Positions 1 through 10,368 are shown, numbered from the stretch's first letter. The stretch is 64,000 nt of DNA from Agriotes lineatus (GCA_940337035.1 CALNHX010003588.1:82205-146204), one strand, 5' to 3'. The notes: generated by a model from the sequence alone, not told the origin. Program-made: numbers and translations.

Positions 1-352
1 CTTTGGCCATTCGGTAAAATGTGGACTGTCCAAAACGCCGAACCGATAATTCGACCAAAACGCCGACTGCCATTCCGCCGACTATGTCCAAAACGCCGAA
101 CGGCGCTGTCCGTCGTCACATCGTTCGTGAGGTTAGCGTCGGAGCCGAACGCGAATCGAAATTTGTATTTAGTCCAAGATGCCGACTGCACATCGATTCG
201 TCACTTTAGCCATTCGGCAAAATGGCCTAGAACGCTAGTACGAGCATTGCCCAAAAGGCGGACCGCGTTTGGAGTCGGCAGTTTGGCCGTTCGGCGAAAT
301 GTCTTGCAAGGTAATCGCTGTCATGACCAAAACGCCGACTGCATGTACTAGC
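1..352. repeat. Degenerate CCAAAACGCCGA repeat block
   Basis: The block is built from irregularly spaced copies of CCAAAACGCCGA (near 31, 56, 89 and 327, with variants near 176 and 250) alternating with GGCCATTCGGYAAAATG (near 5, 209 and 284). It is GC-richer than the following DNA. Two overlapping ORFs cross it but simply read the repeat, so I do not call a gene. It starts before the window, so its full unit cannot be defined. Confidence 0.6.
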
Positions 353-987
353 GGCAGTAAACTGTTTTGAAATTGCATTCCTGTAGATGACGTTGCAATA
401 TGGTGGGTTTGTTTATTTGATTAACTGTTTCCCACTTCAAGGCTAAAATTGTGGAAAAACAAATACGATTTGGCTTTCTGAATCTTTTTAATAGTCGCGG
501 CAAACTTGTATAGTACCTATGAGTGCTGATTCATTTCGGGAAAAAAGTATTCATTGGTCATAAAGTGCAATTAATTCTACACCTACCAATATGTCCATAA
601 TGTCTACTTTTATATTTACAACGGCCTATTTAATACTTATGATGCCGTTCTCTAGTTATGATTGACCGATGATGCAGTAGTCTGTAGCAAAAATACTGAA
701 TCATTGAATTTTGTCCATTTTGAAAACCAAAATGAAATAAAACATTGTATGTACCTCGGGAAATTTAAAGCTCTCCGCTTCGCGTGGCGATTTAACCATT
801 CCCTCGTGCTATAATCTATTGATTATGCCCTTAATCCATAAATAACTACGAAAAAACGATTTAGAAAGTGCTGAATGGCTTTCAATCATCTGATAATACT
901 CACTATCTCAAGAGGAATCAAAGAGACTGAATAAGTATTTGCTTAACTTTAATTCTGGAAACCGCCGTAATAACCTAGAGTTAGTTA
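353..987. other. AT-rich spacer without recognised gene
   Basis: I see no ORF with family character, no clear inverted repeat and no RNA gene. The last 100 bases probably hold further decayed hAT sequence leading into the fragment at 988. Confidence 0.4.
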
Positions 988-1206
988 TTGCTGAAAGACA
1001 ACTATGATTTAGAAAATGATTTAAGGAACAACTATTTCCCTATGGCCGCATTAGCAATATGTAACTCGGATATATTTCCAAACATGTATAAACTGTACCA
1101 GATATTAGCTATTCTGCCTGTTTCAATAGCTTGCTCTGAGCAATCATTCTCCACATTAAAAAGAATCAAAACTTATCCTAGAAATACTATGTCAGAGAGA
1201 CTGTAA
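988..1206 (+). pseudogene. hAT transposase C-terminal fragment
   Basis: The 72 codons match the C-terminal dimerisation region of ZMYM1-like hAT transposases: a stretch ending in PVSIACSEQSFSTLKRIKTY, followed by RNTMSERL. In the family this segment helps the transposase oligomerise on terminal repeats. The catalytic and zinc-finger parts are absent and the frame stops directly after MSERL. The DNA then changes to RT sequence, so this is a truncated remnant. Family assignment is by recognition of this conserved segment. Confidence 0.75.
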
Positions 1207-1530
1207 ATAGAGAACTGATGATAGAAAAACTGAAAAAGTATAGAGTGGTTGATAAAGCAATTAAATGGTTTAAAGACTACCTCTTTGATAGACATTAACA
1301 GACTAAGAACAACAATTGTGTCTCTAATAAATTGAGAGTTATACTTGGTGCCACCACGATCCGTCTTGGGTCCAATTTTATTTATAACGTATATTAATGA
1401 TATTGTATCTTCCTTTAAAGGACAATTATTAATTTGTTTGCTGATGACACCGTTATTTCTGTGTATAAAAACTCAGTGGAAGAAGTGATAAGCAAAATGC
1501 AACGGCAGCTCAATAACTAACGTGATAGTC
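1207..1530 (+). pseudogene. Non-LTR reverse transcriptase fragment
   Basis: Plus-strand translation gives pieces of a LINE RT: LIEKLKKYRVVDKAIKWFKDY near 1220-1290 (the helix before the palm), then VPPRSVLGPILFITYINDIV from about 1348, then FADDTVIS near 1438 in a shifted frame. These are RT motifs B (usually PQGSxLGP) and C (FADD). At least one stop and one frameshift separate them. It is an old fragment unrelated in strand to the intact LINE downstream. Confidence 0.7.
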
Positions 1531-1823
1531 CAAGAGCCAGCAACGGGTTTGCTTACAGTATTTTTAACAAGTCTGTAACTATTATGGAAGGTTCCTTTGA
1601 ATATACTGATTAGGGAAATCGAAGTCTGGCAAGCCTGTGGTGGTGGTTTTGGCCCCCTTGCGTCCTTGAAGGATGGAAAAAAATAATAAGAAAAATGTAT
1701 AATAGCAAGTCTGGCTCTTTGCTATGTTAAAGTAATCATATCTTACGTAAGTAAAAAGATTGACAGACTCTTTCGCTGGTGGTAAGTTTACCCCAGATTC
1801 ACATAAAGTTGCATAATAAATTT

Positions 1824-1950
1824 TATCGGTTGCAGGATATTAATCCCTTGTTTACATATACAAAAGTAGGCTGGTAACTAAATCATAACTGATCTGTACG
1901 GTAATAGGCCATTACCGTACATGGCAACCATAACCATACAGCAACCGATA
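1824..1950. repeat. Inverted repeat with inner palindrome
   Basis: TATCGGTTGC near 1824 pairs with GCAACCGATA at 1941-1950. Inside it, GTACGGTAAT near 1897 pairs with ATTACCGTAC ending at 1920. It resembles a small foldback element of unknown class. Confidence 0.5.
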
Positions 1951-1971
1951 AACTATTGAACAAATCACGGA

Positions 1972-2067
1972 TGTTATGAATCATAACAGCCTCAGATGTT
2001 TTAAAATCCTCGCTCTGCGAGCTCGGATTTCAATACAACATCTGCGGCAGTTATGATACTCATAACA
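1972..2067. repeat. Compact foldback hairpin
   Basis: GTTATGAATCATAAC with CAGATGTT at the left arm pairs with AACATCTG and GTTATGATACTCATAAC at the right arm; CTCGCTCTGCGAG lies in the loop. Arms are about 30 bp with small mismatches. No coding content is seen. Confidence 0.55.
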
Positions 2068-2330
2068 TTCCTAGATATGTTAATAGCTATAACCAGTTAC
2101 TGTAAAATATCGAGAGATCCAAAAAAACGGATCCTCAGTTGGCTGTGGAAATTCTTTTTTTTTTTTTTTTTTTTTTTTAATAGTTTATTTTGCCAGTTCA
2201 ACAAGGACAATGTTATTCATGGCATTGATGATAACAGTAATATAAACATTAGCAGTAACATTTTGTTAGTAAGATTTAGAAAAACATAGTATATTTGATT
2301 TACATAATTGTATAACTTTTGTCTTATTAG

Positions 2331-3959
2331 CTAATCACTGTCGGAATCAGGTGAACACAAGTCTTGGGGTAGTTTGCGCTTGAGTCTATGATGGATGTTT
2401 CGTCTGCCGATATTATAATGAATAGCGCCGTTGCACTCACGAATGTTTTTAAAGAACTTGCTGGCACTTGCGGAGATATACGTTTGGACTGTAGGGATAT
2501 CCAGTTCGTAATGTAGCTGTTCGTTCCGGACGTACCAGGGGGCATTCACTGCTATCCTGAGAATTTTATTTTGCAGACGTTGCACTTTTAGTATATTGGA
2601 TGTGGCTGTGTTGCTCCAGATTGGCGATGCATATAGTATTAATGGCCTTATTAGCGATTTGTACATCAGGATGGCACATTTTGGTTTGAGTGATGATTTT
2701 TTGTTCATAAGAGGATACAGCTGAGCTAGCCTCGCGTAGCCTTGGTTGAGCTTGAGATTAACATGAAGTTTCCAGGTTAGTCGTGTGTCAAGCAGTACCC
2801 CTAAGTACTTGACTGCTGCGTCCGCGGGATTCCATGGAATAATGTTATGGTTAATTATTAGGTTGGGTGGATTTCTGATACGCCTTAGAGAGAAGATTTT
2901 AGCTTGACACTTGTCAGGATTAATTTGTAAATTCCATTTGTTGTACCACGAGTGTAATTTGTTTATTACATTCTGTAGCTTGTTGATGGCTTGGGTGAGG
3001 TCAGTGTGTTGTACTAGGACGGCTGTGTCATCTGCAAAGGTTGCTAAGGTTGCTTCAATACACGGTATGTCAGATGTGAAAATGGTGAATAGTAGTAGTC
3101 CCAACACACTTCCTTGAGGGACGTCTGCTTTAATAGGTTTTTTCTCAGAGGTTGCGGAATTTATGCGTACGGCAAAAGTTCTATTATCCAGAAAAGAGAA
3201 TACGATAGCTTTAAGGTAGCTTGCTATTTGGAGATTGATGATTTTGCTTTTCAGGCCTTCGGTCCAGACCTTGTCGAAGGCCTGAGCTATGTCAAGGAAG
3301 ACTGCTACGGTATAACTTTTGGTTTCGAAGCCTTCTGCTATTGTTTCAGAAATGCGCTGTAACTGGTGTAGGGTAGAATATGTTTTCCTAAAGCCGAACT
3401 GGAACGTTGGTATTATGTTGAGAGGGGCTAGATCATTCATTAGGCGGGAGTAGATGATCTTCTCAAGTAGTTTTGAGAATGCGGACAATAAGCTTATTGG
3501 CCTGTAGCTGTCGATCTTCTTTTTGTCTTTTCCCGGCTTTGGGAATACTATTATATGAGCATGCTTCCAGGCCTCAGGGAAGTAGCCTAGTCGAAGGCAT
3601 GCGTTATAGGTGGTTGCAAGGTAGGCTAAGGATTTTTTTGTGAGTTGTTTTAGGATAAGGTTTGAGATGAGGTCAGGCCCGGGGGATTTCTTAGTTGGAA
3701 GATTGTCTATTAAGGTTTTGATTTCGTGGGGGGTGGTGGGAGATATCGGTTCAGTTATTACTGGCTGGTTGGTTTCGATGTGGTGAGTTATGTATGCGAA
3801 GTGGTTTGGAGCGCAAGTAGATTTCGGAGTGAAGACTCTCTCAAAATGGTCTGCAAAAGCTGTTGATTTATCAGCGTCAGTAGTGAGAGTTGTACTAGTT
3901 GCTGTTAGTGTTGGTTTTTTTTCCTTGGTTTGTTTAAGATTCGCTTGGTGGCTCGCCAC
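2331..3959 (-). pseudogene. LINE ORF2 part 2: reverse transcriptase
   Basis: This 542-codon open frame carries the RT of the LINE. It shows the finger motif SPGPDLISN, YRPISLLSAFSKLLEKII, the palm aspartate in FLDIAQAFDKVW, PQGSVLGLLLF and the catalytic FADD box near residue 307. A C-terminal region with ILYASPIWSNTA and LQNKILRIAVNAPWY is typical of Jockey-group LINEs. RT copies element RNA at a nicked target. The frame has no ATG of its own at the front; it continues the endonuclease frame beyond a shift in an A8 run near 3925, so it should be read as the second half of ORF2. The motif residues seen are intact, so the break is recent or a homopolymer sequencing error. Confidence 0.9.
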
Positions 3960-5050
3960 ATTCCCGGGTCACCTGGTTCGAGGTCCTCTATGTATTTTTT
4001 GTAATTATTGATTCGCAGTTCGTCCAAGACTTGTTTTAAGCTGTGCGTAAGTTTATTTAGTAAGCGTTTAGAATCAGGGTTTCGGGTTCTTTGCCATTCA
4101 CGTCTGGCTTGGCTTTTTCTTTTGATTAGATTCGTTATTGCAATAGGTAGGTAGTGGTGGTTGGGTTTATAGTGAGGTTTGATGGCTAGTGTTGCCTGTT
4201 GAGCGCTAGCTGCTACTGTAGCTGTTAGGTTGCTTATTGCATCGTCTATTTCTTCATGATTGTTTAGACTGAGGGGGCACTTAAGCTGGTTGTCAAGGAT
4301 GTTTTGAAAGTTTTCCCATTCTATCACCCCATTAATAAGTCTGGGTGGGGGTTGTATCATTTGAGGGGTGCTAATAAACGATATGATAACTGGTAGATGG
4401 TCTGAGTCGAGCTCTTCAATTACGTTCTGGTATATCTGCTTATCAAAGTTCTTTTGCAATGCGACGTCAAGTATATCAGGTTGATGGTCAGTACGGTATG
4501 GATAGTACGTGTATTTGTCAGGAGCTATTATTTGAAAGGAGTATTTTGTTGCGTATGCTTCCATTTTGTTTCCTTCGGGGTTGTTAGCTCGACAACCCCA
4601 TAGTTGATTTTTGGAGTTCAGGTCTCCTATCATCAGGAGTGGTTCGGTTGTATTGAATATGGTTTTAAGGTCTTCGTCGTTCAGCTTTTTGTTGGGCTGC
4701 CGATAAGCGCTTATTATTGTGAGATAGAGGTCGTTTAGTTCGATTTTGACTCCAATTGTTTCAAGGGCTAGTAGGGGAAGGTTAGGGATGGGATGATGAA
4801 TGATTTTCTTCTTAATGAGTACAGCTACTCCACCGGCTGCTATTTGTGCGACTCTATCATTGCGATACACTTGATATCCTGGTATTTTCAACACATCAGT
4901 TTCAGATAAATGGGTTTCAGTGATGCAAGCTATATCTATGTTGTGCCTGGCAAGAAATGTTATGAAGATTGTTCTTTGGCTTAGAATACCGTTCGCATTC
5001 CAATTAAGGATTGTTATTTTGTCAATAGCTTTCTGAGACTTATGGTCCAT
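3905..5050 (-). CDS. LINE ORF2 part 1: APE-type endonuclease
   Basis: The 381-residue frame is an exonuclease/endonuclease/phosphatase domain that nicks target DNA for LINE insertion. Visible catalytic-site motifs are WNANG (17-21), ETH (45-47), SAYRQP (114-119), GDLNSKN (142-148), PDILD (191-195) and SDHLP (216-220). The linker then runs toward RT and ends early at a stop after KPRKKNQH, where an A8 run puts the RT in the next frame. Its ATG overlaps the ORF1 stop (ATGGACCATAA at 5050-5040), an arrangement that suggests coupled or reinitiating translation. Confidence 0.9.
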   Translation of the reverse strand: MDHKSQKAIDKITILNWNANGILSQRTIFITFLARHNIDIACITETHLSETDVLKIPGYQVYRNDRVAQIAAGGVAVLIKKKIIHHPIPNLPLLALETIGVKIELNDLYLTIISAYRQPNKKLNDEDLKTIFNTTEPLLMIGDLNSKNQLWGCRANNPEGNKMEAYATKYSFQIIAPDKYTYYPYRTDHQPDILDVALQKNFDKQIYQNVIEELDSDHLPVIISFISTPQMIQPPPRLINGVIEWENFQNILDNQLKCPLSLNNHEEIDDAISNLTATVAASAQQATLAIKPHYKPNHHYLPIAITNLIKRKSQARREWQRTRNPDSKRLLNKLTHSLKQVLDELRINNYKKYIEDLEPGDPGMWRATKRILNKPRKKNQH

Positions 5051-6200
5051 TAAAGAGTAAGGGGAGGATCGTGTTGGTGAAGAATTCTTTGATTTGGGGA
5101 AGGAAAGGAGTAAGCAGGCTGAAGATGGATTTGATTAAGTTGGGTATATCAAGAGCGGATTGTTGATGATTGGTATTAGGGTTGGAGTTGGCTGCTGTAG
5201 GGTTTCGTGCTTGCTCTGCGTAGGTCCGGTTAGGGTTGGTTAGGTTATTTTTATTGTATCTTAGGTAGGGACGGCTATTTAAGTTGCTGGCTGCCATTCG
5301 TTTGTTCAGTATCTCGATGTGATGTTTACATCCGCGATAGCTTGCAGGGTGAGGGCCTCCGCAGTTGGCACATTTTGGTGCATCGTCTGGTTTTTTCGAA
5401 CAAAGTTGATGTTGGTGATTGCCACCGCATTTCACGCATCGAGGATCTAGTGCGCAGTAGTTCTTAGTATGACCGTAATTTTGACAACGATGGCATTGAG
5501 GGGTGTACATTGGCTTTCTTCTTAATTCTACTGCAACGATTGAGTGGAAAAGGCCTTTTAGGGAGAAAATTGTTTTTGCATTTTCATTATCGGGTAGGTC
5601 TACTGCACATACCGGTAGCGGTTGTTTGTTTTTTGTCAGAAGGCGTGTGACTTTAGTAACTGGTACTGACTTGGTAAGTTCATCGAAGATCTCAAGTTCA
5701 GTTAAGGATAAAGGTACGTTTTTAATTACAACATTTAGTGGCTTTCCATTTGGATTTTGAAAAGTGTGGTATTTTATACCGTTATTATTAAAGTGTTTGG
5801 TTAGATTTCTGTAATTCTCCTCTTTAGTTAAATTTATTTTTAATGCGTTAGTATTGTAATAGGTCGAAAATTCTCCGGTTATTAATTTTTTGATATCCTC
5901 GGTCAATGCCGTATGATTTATGGCGTTGTGTAGATAAATGGGAGGTATCTTCGGCTTTGTTATCGGGGTTTCTGTTTTGTCGTTGGAATTTTCTTGTTGA
6001 TTGTTACTATCATTTGGGTTATCAGTTGTTTCGCTCTCGAGGTTGGTTAGCATGCTGTATTTGTTTTGTGTAGGTACATTTGGTGTCCATGCATAACGTT
6101 TTTGCACTTCATTTATCGGAGGTGTTAATGAGCTCAGTTTACGCTTGCTACTTATTTGAACTTCCATAGGGTTGACATTGTTTTGCGTTTGAACTTCCAT
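5040..6200 (-). CDS. LINE ORF1: gag-like nucleic-acid-binding protein
   Basis: The 386-residue protein looks intact. A polar N-terminal third precedes an RRM-like/PRE_C2HC region (about 95-230, including VVIKNVPLSLTELEI), then three zinc knuckles around residues 235-295: CX2CX4HX4C, CX2CX3HX4C and CX2CX3HX6C. The tail ends in a hydrophobic stretch rich in Phe and Leu. In Jockey and X-element relatives this protein packages element RNA and chaperones it. The N-terminus repeats NPMEVQ, mirrored by a DNA repeat (GAACTTCCATAGGGT) at 6160-6200, so an in-frame start lies at either copy; I keep the longer. Confidence 0.88.
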   Translation of the reverse strand: MEVQTQNNVNPMEVQISSKRKLSSLTPPINEVQKRYAWTPNVPTQNKYSMLTNLESETTDNPNDSNNQQENSNDKTETPITKPKIPPIYLHNAINHTALTEDIKKLITGEFSTYYNTNALKINLTKEENYRNLTKHFNNNGIKYHTFQNPNGKPLNVVIKNVPLSLTELEIFDELTKSVPVTKVTRLLTKNKQPLPVCAVDLPDNENAKTIFSLKGLFHSIVAVELRRKPMYTPQCHRCQNYGHTKNYCALDPRCVKCGGNHQHQLCSKKPDDAPKCANCGGPHPASYRGCKHHIEILNKRMAASNLNSRPYLRYNKNNLTNPNRTYAEQARNPTAANSNPNTNHQQSALDIPNLIKSIFSLLTPFLPQIKEFFTNTILPLLFNGP

Positions 6201-6440
6201 AGGGTCAACATGGCTTAAGCCTTCCGGTATTTTGTCAAAAACAAGAAGTACTTACAAGTTAGGTTGATATGATATCAGCTTCGTTAAATATAGCACTTAA
6301 TCTTTCACACACTTGGGACAGCGATATGGCACGTGTTTATGCTTTGAAAGTAAAAAGCAGACTACCACGTTTGTAAGATTAGAAGAATATAAAGTAGGAA
6401 GTCTTTATTATGCAACCCTAAAATATTTCAAATTGCAGTT

Positions 6441-6716
6441 TTGATTGAAGTAATATTTCTAAATTTAAAGAAGTATTTTAAGAATAGCAAAAACATTCTC
6501 AAAATCATAACAGAAGAAATTAACAGTGATCCAATGTATCAATCAATCGATTTACCTATATGTTGCAGTATAAAATCTAAATTTACCATTAGATTTATTA
6601 CATATCGATTAAAAATTTATACAAGAAAGTGTAAGGCCGAAACCAGGAAGGAGCAAAAAATTAAATGGTCCAGTAAAAGTCATGCAATGAGAAATTCTGT
6701 AGAAAAAAAAACGTAA
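6441..6716 (+). pseudogene. Possible P-transposase front fragment
   Basis: The 91-codon frame includes a basic segment (KFTIRFITYRLKIYTRKCKA, then SKSHAMRNS) with the flavour of the region between the THAP finger and catalytic core in insect P-like transposases. The recognisable P core begins 830 bp downstream on the same strand, with a MITE between. No zinc ligands are visible here. I recognise this weakly and it may be chance. Confidence 0.3.
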
Positions 6717-6969
6717 ATAAACATTTACCTGAACCTAAATTCACGCAATTTATTTGAATGTATGCTAATTTTGTAGTTATTTTGCATTTCCATTTTCTAC
6801 TAAATAACCTAAAAGAATGACATACAAAATGTAAAAAGTGGCAGTTTTCAAAAACAATCACGTACGCCTTGCAAAAAGTGATCCACCAATGAAAACGAAT
6901 TGTGCGAAGTTTCCTTACTCTAATCAAGTAATTAATATAGAGGTACACTAAGCTACTCTTGAGCTACTC

Positions 6970-7334
6970 TACAGATCCTGTATATAGTTTACTAAAAGTT
7001 GGGCAAACATTTAACATACATTTTTGATCCAAATTAGATATTTGACATATGTCGAATGACGAGGTTATGGGAACCAACCTTGCTAACTTGCATTTGATGA
7101 AAGAGTTTTCAGAGTATTGATCATTCTTACGATCTCTAGAAGCGACTATTAGGAATATACGGCCAATTTAGTTAAGATTTAGATTTGCATGGATGAATCT
7201 ATCGGTTGTAACATGTTACAAAATATGTAAAAAACGCACTTTTATCACACATACCTTGTAAAAAGTGATCCAAACCAATCTAAATGTATCCCGCTGTTTG
7301 TCCAACTCTTAGTAACCTATATACAGGGACTCTA
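6970..7334. mobile_element. hAT-like MITE, type A copy 1
   Basis: The 365-bp unit starts TACAGATCCTGTATATAG and ends with the inverse CTATATACAGGGACTCTA; longer subterminal similarity includes ACTAAAAGTTGGGCAAAC against GTTTGTCCAACTCTTAGT. It is flanked by the octamer AGCTACTC at 6962-6969 and 7335-7342, with another octamer at 6951-6958. The interior is non-coding. The DNA abutting both octamers (GGTACACTA to the left, TAGAGTAACTGTATAATAC to the right) matches ends of the type D unit at 12174-12500. A second type A copy lies inverted at 10804-11174. Confidence 0.8.
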
Positions 7335-7539
7335 AGCTACTCTAGAGTAACTGTATAATACGAGAGTAAAGCAAACGCGGTAAGAGCATTTGATTGGTTG
7401 GATCCTATTCTAGAACGTAAGATCGCATTGGAGCTCAGAAGAACCCGGGGGGCTTTGGATTCTTGAAATCAGAGAGTGACATTAAATTTGTCAAAATTAT
7501 TCAAAACCCAATTTTCGAAAGATTCATTTTAATTTTAAT

Positions 7540-8870
7540 TTTATATTGCTTTTAGGAGGTATTACAAGCAGATGGAAACAAACCATTGCCTATTATTTCA
7601 CAGCAGATAGCACTAATGGAGGTGTATTGACTGCCACTTTAATTAAAATTGTTGAACAAGCTACCAGTATAGGACTGAATATTGTTACGTCAGATATGGG
7701 CGCCTGCAATCAAGCAATGTGGAGGTCCTTATGAATTGTTACGGGGAAACATTCTAAAACAGTTAATTTCGTTAAACATCCATTTAAAGAAAACGAAAAC
7801 ATACTTTTAAGCAGATGCGTCCCATTTATTTCAAAATATTAAGTCTTACTTTGTCAATAACAAAAGGCTTGAAATACCTACTATCAGATTTGCAAAAGGG
7901 ATATAATTTTCCGGATAAAATTGTGGCTGTAAAACATATTGAATCTTTTTGCAACAAGAAGATATATACGGAATTAAAATTTGCCACTAAATTATGCGAT
8001 GAGCAACTTCATACTGATCGCTACAATAAGATGAAGGTTTAGACAAGCTACAACGTTTTAAACCATGTTAGCTGCTGCCTAAAATATATCTCCTCAGAAA
8101 CCCAAGACACTTCCACATTGACCACCGCTTGGTTTATAGACCATATTTACAAATAGTTCAAGCTGATAACATCTAGATTTAGTAGTTTAGCCATAAGTAA
8201 ATTTAATTTGCAGAAATTTGAAGAATCGATAAGCTTTCTTCAAGAGATTATTCATCTTTTCCAAAATTTAAAGGTACCCTCTAAAATTGATGAAAAAACA
8301 GCTTGGAAACCAATTTAAAGCGGTGTAATTTCGACGACTGCTTCTTTATTGGAGTTGAAAATGTGTTTTTGAAAAAGAAAAAATACAAATTTCTTCTGAC
8401 ATCTCGATTTTAACAAGACTGCCTAGAAAGCTTATTTAGTCACATAAGTTCCAACAGCGTTTCAATTCCATTAGCATATAAAACTGGTCTCTGTTTCCCA
8501 GTTCTTAAATACTGGAGAAATATGCAGTTATGATGTGGATGATCGCCAAAATATACCCGGAATTGTCAATGCTATAAATAACAAGGAACTTCTCAATCAA
8601 GATCATGCAGAGGCATATATTGACTTACCAGAAGATATGAATAATGAAAAACAGGAGATTAGTTTGCGCGAGTAGAATGTCCTGTACAGTTCAGCTGGAT
8701 ATATTCCTACGGGCGTTATTAAAACAATCAAATGTAAAAACTTGTACTTCGCAGTAGGCAGTAAGAAAATGATCAAAGCTCCATACACAAAATTTGTATC
8801 CCTGAAAGAGTTTAAACCATCTACCTTGTTTTCTACCAAAACGAATATTTTTCCAATTTTTATCTTTATT
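7540..8870 (+). pseudogene. P-element-type transposase pseudogene
   Basis: Segments of a P-family (THAP9-like) transposase appear in order. LLGGITSRWKQTIAYYFT and VTSDMGACNQAMW (7546-7730) belong to the RNase H-like core, and the D of TSDMG is a catalytic-site aspartate in the family. DASHLFQNIKSYFVNNKRLE (7812-7870) and a GTP-binding insertion-like stretch ending LHTDRYNKMKV (about 7920-8040) follow. TAWFIDHIYK and SISFLQEIIHLFQNLKVP (8130-8280) and a C-terminal part with TGVIKTIKCKNLYFAVGSKK (8700-8860) complete it. Frameshifts and stops separate the pieces, so it cannot be active. A splice acceptor-like TTTTAG precedes GGITSRW at 7555. Confidence 0.8.
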
Positions 8871-9188
8871 TAGTAAACTAGTACATATTTTTATATAATA
8901 AAATTCTTGTACATTAAAAAGTTATAATATAACCACCCTCTTTAGCAGGCGCAGAGGAATTTCAAAGAAAAAGCTTATATGAAAAAATTGTATGTTTGAA
9001 CGTCTTCTATACCCTGAGAAGCTTGCCGATCAAATTATAGGACACCCTGTATACCGAGTTCCTTCAACCACATTATTACATATATATTTTTTAGTGTATC
9101 ATATTAATTAATATTACCGTCAGTTTCAATGTATTCATTAATGCTAATATGTTCTCTGAATGTCATTTTTTGGCAGTGGTGTGTATTA
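8871..9188. other. AT-rich spacer with CACCCTGTATA terminus
   Basis: No gene is visible. GGACACCCTGTATACC near 9038-9053 matches the terminal motif shared by several other repeats here (14473, 14850, 46580, 60531, 61392), suggesting one end of a degraded element. ATGCTAATATG occurs near 9138 and again near 9479, on either side of the next foldback. Confidence 0.35.
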
Positions 9189-9480
9189 TGATATGTTTTT
9201 CGGACTTTTTCCACTGTCTAGGGTGTAAATCACACAACGTTTCGGGAGTTTTGATCTACATCCGTCTTCAGGTGTTCCTGGTTAGTCCTGAGAAGGACTG
9301 ATATTGTAAGTTTTTCAACGTAAATTTGTGCCTCCCCTGGGGTTTGAACCCGGGATCGCTGATCGATGTAATTACTACTCTGCCACTCTAACACCTGAAG
9401 ACGGGAGTAGATCAAAACTCCCGAAACGTTGTGTGATTTACACCCTAGACAGTGAAAAAAGTCCGAAAAACTTATCATGA
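9189..9480. mobile_element. Foldback element with tRNA-like core
   Basis: About 75-80 bp at 9196-9275 (from TCGGACTTTTTCCACTGTCT through CGTCTTCAGGTGTT) is repeated inverted at 9393-9470 with few mismatches. The centre contains a tRNA-like stretch on the minus strand (next entry). The direct repeat ATGCTAATATG outside the structure may be a target duplication, but the spacing to the arms is uneven. Confidence 0.65.
9328..9393 (-). other. tRNA-derived (SINE-like) segment
   Basis: On the minus strand TGGCAGAGTAG resembles a pol III A box and GGTTCAAACCC fits the B box GGTTCRANNCC, about 35 bp apart. The stem around the B box (CCCGGGTTCAAACCCC) looks like a TΨC arm. There is no complete cloverleaf or CCA-type acceptor stem that I can draw, so this is a tRNA-derived repeat and not a working tRNA. 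Confidence 0.5.
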
Positions 9481-9489
9481 TGCTAATAT

Positions 9490-9989
9490 GATTAAGTACC
9501 TACGTATTTTATTTTCTGGTACAATTTAGTTATTTAGTTTTCAGGGCTGGAGACTACTCATATTTCACGGAACATAAGCGTAGGTATAATAGACCTCCAA
9601 CCCTCAAAACCGAATAACTAATAATATTGAACCTAATCTACCCAAGTGTGTAAATAAGTGTAAGTTTTTTTTTATTTGGCAAACTACTTTTTGCAAATAT
9701 AAGCATAAGGCACTGAACTTGCTACATTGGAACTTCGTCTATTCTTTTATTATCTATTTCAAAATACACATGTTTGGCGGAAATTACGATGTAATACCAA
9801 ATAGCATATTCTTTGGTAATACTTAACATATCTTAACAAAAGAATCATTTAAAGTAATAAATCTGTACCACAAATAAACACTCAAGCTTAAACACGAATC
9901 CACAATACTAAATTGATTTAGTCGACTATGAACATTATGACTAACTTCACAGTATGGATCCCTAAATGTCATCGTTTGCTCTACTCCCC
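9490..9989. other. Unassigned sequence, possibly half a type D unit
   Basis: No convincing ORF. The right edge (CGTTTGCTCTACTC near 9973-9986) matches the inner part of the type D right end, which resumes as TATTATACAGTTACTCTA after the foldback at 9994-10340. This stretch may therefore be the body of a degraded D-like unit split by that insertion. Confidence 0.35.
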
Positions 9990-9993
9990 TATA

Positions 9994-10340
9994 CTTGGCG
10001 CAGCGAACAAATAGAGTGGCAATACAAATAGAAACTTCGTCCAACTTCAAAAGCAAGACATTTGTGCACTTGTAATATGTATGCATGTGGCCTGGCTCTT
10101 GCTAAATCTCATTATTGCCTACATATTACAAGTGAACCAATGTCATGCTTTTGAAGTTGATCGAAATTTCTATTTGTTTCATAACCTCAAACAATTATTC
10201 AATGCCAGTTAAAATTAGGTCTAATTATAAGGACCACCATCTCTGATTCTTTAGTAATTATTATTAAAATACTAATCCAATCAGCTTTGAAATACGTCAT
10301 TTGGGTTGCATAAGCCACTCTATTTGTTCGCTGCGCCAAG
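9994..10340. mobile_element. 347-bp foldback element, TSD TATA
   Basis: CTTGGCGCAGCGAACAAATA with AGAGTGGC at the left is matched by its exact inverse at the right end. Imperfect pairing continues inward (TTTTGAAGTTGATCGAAATT against its left partner). TATA flanks both sides (9990-9993 and 10341-10344). It lies within a D-like end sequence. The superfamily is not identified; the interior is non-coding. Confidence 0.65.
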
Positions 10341-10368
10341 TATATTATACAGTTACTCTAAGCTACCA

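Larger units (their letters stand above)
2155..6200 (-). mobile_element. Near full-length Jockey-like LINE
   Basis: Read on the minus strand the order is ORF1 (gag-like), ORF2 endonuclease, ORF2 reverse transcriptase, a 3' UTR of about 150 bp and a tail seen as 24 T at 2155-2178. Two ORFs, an APE endonuclease, a C-terminal RT and a poly(A) tail define the Jockey-type layout. The only lesion I see is a frameshift between endonuclease and RT. I could not find target-site duplications: the sequence after the tail does not recur near 6200-6420, so the 5' end is undefined and may lie beyond 6200. Confidence 0.85.

Noticed and set aside
1..352. Protein-coding gene in the CCAAAACGCCGA block
   Set aside because: The 110-aa ORF only reads the repeat (PKRRT recurring) in two frames.
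9328..9393. tRNA gene
   Set aside because: A and B boxes are present, but no complete cloverleaf can be drawn; called as tRNA-derived repeat.
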